A stretch of DNA of 64,000 bases, taken from positions 3,782,001 through 3,846,000 of the forward strand of contig NW_020825317.1 of assembly GCF_003286085.1 (NCBI RefSeq), read 5' to 3'. Of this stretch, positions 59,522-64,000 are shown piece by piece. Numbering within the stretch: position 1 is the first letter of the stretch; the number at the start of each line of letters is the position of its first letter. This stretch comes from Drosophila persimilis (taxonomy: Eukaryota; Arthropoda; Insecta; Diptera; Drosophilidae). The notes beneath the pieces were generated by a model that saw nothing but the letters and a program-made list of their open reading frames with translations, did not search any database and was not told where the DNA came from. The translations under genes and the position numbers were made by a program.

Positions 59522-59716
59522 ATTATGCAAAAACGATGTCGACGATGTATCGTAAAATGTTTCCTACGGTTACGGGGCTCTCCTCTGCCTCTGCCTCCGC
59601 CTCCGCCACCGCCACCGCCTCTGGCTTTTTCCTGGGCTTGGGGTTTTTCGCGTGCCTTGGCCTCGTCCTCATCGTCGGCGTCGTGGTCGTCGGCACGTTT
59701 ACCTTTTCTTGTGGAT
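59522..59716 (-). CDS. Candidate coding exon, acidic then Gly/Arg-rich (uncertain)
   Basis: On the minus strand, a frame from about 59716 reads KGKRADDHDADDEDEAKARE, then KPQAQEKAR, eight Gly, RGRGEPRNRRKH, and on to a TAA near 59522. Third positions are rich in C and G in the acidic half, as in Drosophila coding DNA, and the D/E then GRG order looks protein-like. A possible acceptor (TTTATCCACAAG) precedes it, but its pyrimidine tract is poor. No ATG opens the frame and no partner exon was found. The plus strand of the same DNA is just a Ser/Ala/Thr repeat with a hydrophobic run. It may be an exon of an unknown minus-strand gene, or merely a biased hexamer repeat. Confidence 0.25.
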
Positions 59717-62700
59717 AAATAATTAATTAAATGTACACCAGTTTTTGGAAATCGTCTTTGGCTCGGAGCCAGAGGCCACGCGTGTGTATGTGTGCGGGCG
59801 TGGAAATCGCAGTTACCTCTCCCAAGGCTCTAAGCAGTCATTTTTGGCAGTTAGCAAACCACTTCGATTAACGGGGGCCAAGGCCAATGAATGAACCGAC
59901 CAGAGAAGCAGTTCGATTCGATGTGCCTGATCAAGTGGTAAGCCCCTGGGGGAAAAGTGTTATTAATTTATTGAAACAAACACCCTTTTTCGCTATTTAA
60001 TGAGAAATGAGTTGCTGTTGTAATTTCCCATAGGCGAATGGACACAAAAGCAGATGCGAATCGAGTGAGTGGCTCGAATGCAACATCCGAATGAAGCATT
60101 TTTATTCGCGAATATAAATAGTGACATAGAAATTCAAGTTTCGAGTCGCAGACTTAAAGCCAGAAAGGAAACGAGTGCCCATGAATGGGGCCGTCTCTGC
60201 GTCTGCTTGCTGTTCTTCCAAAAATTGGCCAAAAAGCGAGGCAACATCACGTAGCAATTGGCGTAGAAACAGCCAACGGGCTTCGGTCAAAGCCGGGACA
60301 CAGAACACACAGCGGAGTCGAGCTTCAGTGCGGGGCTGGCTTTCTGGCTATTTTTTTGGTCCGATTGCAGTGGGCGTGGCAGAAATCTAGGACGCCTTTG
60401 CCATGTCCACACAGTCTTGCCCACCCCCCAAAAAAAAATAATCTATGGCAATTGCATATGGCAGGCAATAAACTTGGTCAAGTCGAAAAACAACAACTGC
60501 TGCGGTCTGTAGCCGGTGGTGCAGCCGTATTGCAGCAGGGTGCAGGTGGCGGGTCCACCACGGGGGTCGGGGTGGCTGGTGGCTGGTGCCTACGAGTAGC
60601 GTAAAGTGCTCTTGACATGTTTTTATTAAAGTTTCCTCCACATTTCCGGCCACGTCTTCAAGACAGCGCCAAGGAAATGCAGCACAAAACATTTGCCATT
60701 TGCACTGGCACTGGCACTGGCACTGCAGTAGTGGTAGCACCCCTATTTTGTGAATACCCTTTTCCAGGGTACACTGGAAACCTTCAGCTGTTGCTTTCGT
60801 CTAAAATATTGGATGGTCCGCAACGCGTTCTCTATTGAAAATGTTCTTTGAACATGACGATCGATCCCGCGAAAGGGTATCCAAACAGAAGTCTTTCGAC
60901 TCTGTTGTCGGGGGGCTTTGTTCCCGCCGGTTAAATTATGTTTAGGCTGTGTGCGTGTCTGGATCATGGAAGTGCCATTTGAGGTTTGCATTCAGATGGG
61001 GCACCAGATGGGGCACCATTCTGTGGCATCTTTCGCGTACTTAGATCTAGATTTGATCCAGCTTCTGTTCGTTTTTTTCCCACACTTTTCTGTGGCCTTT
61101 TTTCATCGTCTTTGGAGCTGAAAGCAGAAAGCAATAGGAAAACCAATTATTTGCAACCAATTTTCAATTTTTCCTGGCGAAACAAGCTTGTCTCCAAAAG
61201 AGAAAAGTGCTAGAAGCAGAAGCAGAAGAAGTGTTGAAGTGTTTCCCAGGGAATGGGCACAGCAAAGGATAAACCACAAGGCGAAAGCAAAACAAGAGAG
61301 AACTTGTAAAGTTTGGACAAGGAGGATGCCTCGGCTAGGGAAATACCCCCCGAAAAAGGAGTTAAATATCCAATAGAGTGCACTTCATTAGCACAGAGCC
61401 CGGCTGTCCCTTGGCCTCTGCTTCGCACAGTGGACAACACTGAAATGCGTGCTGGTGTGCGTCCCAGACCAAAGACCGAAACAAACTGTCTTGGGTCGCA
61501 AGAAAATGATAACAGAATATACCCGCCATGAAGAAGAGGTATCGAAAAAGACGGCGCGGCAGCATGGATGTCACCCTTGCACTTGGATAATGCCCGGGCG
61601 CACATTGCTGGCGACGGGGGCGGACGGATAGCGGCACGGGCCGTGGTAGAGGCACAGGCACGTATCCACGTGTTGGCAGAGCCTAGGGACGAAAGAAAGA
61701 GCGCACGAATGGAACAGTAAATGCACTTTGAATGAAAAAGTTTACTTGTCACTGGGGAGGGCAAGGGAGGGGAGGGCAGGGACAAAAACAGGATACAGAC
61801 AACAACAGCAGGCAGTAGTAGTGGCATGGAATGGAATGTCAATTGAATCGTAGGCTGACTGCCACGGCACTCGCTTCGGGGAATACTTCAGAGGAGCACT
61901 CAAAAAGCTATGGAGCTTATATGACACTTATGCTGGGTTGATGGTCCAATAAATGGTCCAATAATATGGCCACGGCACTTCATCCAGTTACAGTTACATC
62001 CTTTAGGTTTCCTTTGAAAGGTCCTAAGGCTTGTGCCTCGACAAAAACGTTCCGACTAGTAACTCCCCCTCTTCATCGGTCCCCGTTGTTCATTTTCTTG
62101 TTTCCAAAAATATATAATACAAAATTAACGTTTTCTTTAACTATACAAAAAAAATACTACCTGAACATCGCAGATTATCCTTAGCTCCGTTATCTTTCCC
62201 ACCTTTTTTTCGAAGGACCAATATATCACACGCGTATAACGGTTACAGGACGTACGATCGAGAGCCCTTGGCAATGGCAACCTCCAAGAGCGAATCACAT
62301 ATAATTTTTCCATGCGATTCCGGTGCATTCCGGGATATTCCCGGAGAGGGCGGTCGTGGGGCTACGGAATGCAGCAACAAATTAACATAAATTCCGTTTT
62401 CTATAAAACTTGATCAACAGCACAAGGGTGAGAGAGGAGGTATGTAGGTGGGTAGGGAGAGTGTGCAAGGAGTGCAGTGCAAAAAACCGCTACTTACACT
62501 ACTCTCTGCAGTGGTGGGAGAGGGTGAGAAGGACATACACATGTATACGTGGGAGTGGGAGAGAAACGGCGAGTAGCAAAAAAGTTCAACGACAGCAGGG
62601 CAGACGGAAAGAACAGGAAAACGGAGAAACATGGCAAGAGAGAGGGAAGAGCAAAAGGAAACAACAAGAACGATGTCATTTTAGGGGGGAGACCTGTGGG

Positions 62701-63094
62701 AGGGTGTGTGGGTGCTGCCCAAGGACTACTGCCATCGAGGGGCCGCGAATGGGTGTAGTAGGCCGCTTTCCCTACACCCACCCTCCGCACTTCTCGCACT
62801 CTCTGGCAAACAACAATTCCCAGAAGAAAAATCAATGGAATTGTTAGGTATGTTGAGCCCCAGAACCTCCCCTCCCCACAACCATACACCCCCGCGACCA
62901 ATAGTCTTCCGCCGACTGTTCCCCTCCCGATGACACACAAGAATGTTTTTCTCATGATTTACTATTGTTCGTCCTTATCCTGCTCTTCCTTTTACTCCTC
63001 ATCTCTTGGCTCTCCCACTTATTAGCAAAAAAAACCAACAACAAATGTGTCTGTCTCTGTCTGACACGTTGACATACATATGGATGGCGAGACA

Positions 63095-63095
63095 T

Positions 63096-63118
<23 letters not shown>
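63095..63118 (+). repeat. (GA)n microsatellite
   Basis: A GA run flanked by further GAGA-like sequence. Confidence 0.9.
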
Positions 63119-63126
<8 letters not shown>

Positions 63127-63643
63127 TAAGGAGCGTGAGTTCAGTGCAGTGTAGGGGCCCACCTGTCATGATCAAAGAAAATATCCGTGGATACAGCGTG
63201 AGGCATTCGCAGAATACGCTAACCTTTTGCTTAATATACCCTGGCCACGGGCCAGACTTAGTGCATAGTCAAGGGCATTGACAGAGAGCACTCTCGTCGA
63301 TAGTTGCATATTCCGTTTCAGTGGACACGAAGAGAGCACTCGTTTTAAATGCAAATATGCACCTTGCGAGCACGGATCTCACTTCACACTCACGCACTCA
63401 TTAATACGTACCACTCTCTCCCTCTTTTGATATTTTTGGCGGCACAGCTGCCTGGCGTCTCTCCGTCTCTTATGTGTGCGAGCAGGCCAGCGCCAGTTCT
63501 CTGCTCTGCCCAAACATCATCATCATCTTTAGCGTCGCAGCAGCAGCATCACTGTCGTCGCCGGTGGGTGGCAGCGGGTGGGGGGTGTAATGTACAATAA
63601 ACGGCCGCATGGGAATTTCCTTTTTGCATTCACATTTATCAAC

Positions 63644-63660
63644 GCCGACGTCACGTCGGC
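63644..63660. promoter_or_regulatory. Perfect 8+1+8 palindrome containing a CRE-like core
   Basis: GCCGACGTCACGTCGGC is a perfect inverted repeat around a central C and includes GACGTCAC, a CRE/ATF-like core. It lies in a GC-rich region near the window edge, close to CAG/TTG repeats of the kind found in 5' UTRs. Binding is not shown by sequence alone. Confidence 0.4.
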
Positions 63661-63949
63661 AGAGGGAGCTGCTGCTCCTACTACTTTTACAACTGCTGCT
63701 GCCCACGCTGGCGTCGCAGTCGGCGCCAACACGTGAGAGCTCCTCGACAGCGCGCGCAGGCAACAACAAAACTTGATAAAACACAATTTTTTCGCTGCTT
63801 AAGCCTCAGCTGCTGCCTTTGTTTTTGGGCAAAAAGTCAACGGTAAATTTTCTTTCGAGCCAACAGCTGTCGTCACACTGATGGCGAGGGGTGCCGGGAG
63901 AGGGAACTCCCGCTCTTTATTGTTGTTGGCCTGCTAGCACTTGTGCACT

Positions 63950-63975
63950 TGTTGTTGTTGTTGTTGTTGTTGTTG
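63950..63975 (+). repeat. (TTG)n trinucleotide repeat
   Basis: A TTG run; on the minus strand it is CAA, as commonly seen in Drosophila 5' UTRs and opa repeats. No frame can be supported at the window edge. Confidence 0.9.
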
Positions 63976-64000
63976 CACTGCCACTGCTGTTCAGCCTTTG

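Larger units (their letters stand above)
54375..64000. other. Noncoding DNA to the window end
   Basis: The stretch holds the ATCGAT repeat, AC and GA microsatellites, TTCCG-type pentamers (59455-59495), GGCACT hexamers (60702-60726) and the candidate exon at 59.6 kb. A consensus minus-strand donor, GGACAG|GTAAGTTC, lies at about 54567. The GC-rich last 500 bp with CAG/TTG repeats resembles a promoter or 5' UTR. Confidence 0.55.

Noticed and set aside
61210-61842. 210-codon minus-strand frame
   Set aside because: The composition is like random translation (many Ser, Leu, Cys, Pro) and there is no recognisable domain or splice context.
1-64000. LTR retrotransposon, endogenous retrovirus or Polinton copies
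   Set aside because: No gag, protease, integrase, envelope or capsid-like frame and no paired long terminal repeats were recognised.
1-64000. CRISPR arrays, operons or other prokaryotic-type systems
   Set aside because: The sequence is plainly insect nuclear DNA; the tandem arrays present are microsatellites without spacer structure.

Overview
The window looks like Drosophila euchromatin, most likely Sophophora and perhaps the obscura group. The support is short introns with GTAAGT/TTTTCCAG-type sites, opa-type CAG/CAC coding repeats, many DINE-1/mini-me elements with their GACR (GTCY) and TA microsatellites, Tc1/Bari-like transposons, I- and Jockey-type LINE fragments, and dense hexamer microsatellites. 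The species assignment is an inference and was not tested.

Layout. Only four coding units can be defended well. On the minus strand, two phase-0 exons at 40369-39471, joined by a 65-nt intron, begin a gene whose second exon matches the N-terminal coiled coil of PLEKHH1/2 / MAX-1 (PH-MyTH4-FERM) proteins. A second long minus-strand exon at 21045-20371 has a clean donor, also phase 0. It is probably an alternative first exon of the same gene, or else the first exon of a separate gene. No later exon was recognised, so everything from 39470 down to 1 is best read as giant intron. A consensus recursive-splicing (ratchet) site at about 10760 on the minus strand fits that reading. Just upstream of the PLEKHH-like gene lies a compact minus-strand gene at 41744-41331. 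It encodes a 137-aa disordered protein and has a 59-nt intron in its 5' UTR and an Inr. A small plus-strand ORF at 53509-53727 (72 aa) carries a duplicated PMDIDID motif.

Mobile DNA is concentrated between 31.9 and 54.4 kb, with outliers at 10.9-11.4 kb (Jockey-like LINE) and 16.4-17.6 kb (I-clade LINE tail plus a reversed DINE-1). At 34.7-36.1 kb a decayed Tc1 transposase abuts the C-terminal part of a Helitron helicase. Remnants of three Tc1/Bari-like elements follow one another from 43.2 to 46.9 kb, and some keep subterminal direct repeats. DINE-1 copies occur at 31.9, 37.0, 38.4, 40.7, 47.4, 47.8 and 53.8 kb. No LTR retrovirus-like or Polinton-like element was recognised.

The rest is noncoding DNA rich in microsatellites and short dispersed motifs. 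Several motif families deserve a second look: a TTCCCATAARCGAA motif in six or more places, a TATCGATTAATTATCGAAG decayed tandem array, and an AAGTACAGTTGCTGCAAGC cluster. No tRNA, rRNA or CRISPR was found, and there is no sign of an undescribed defence or similar multi-gene system.
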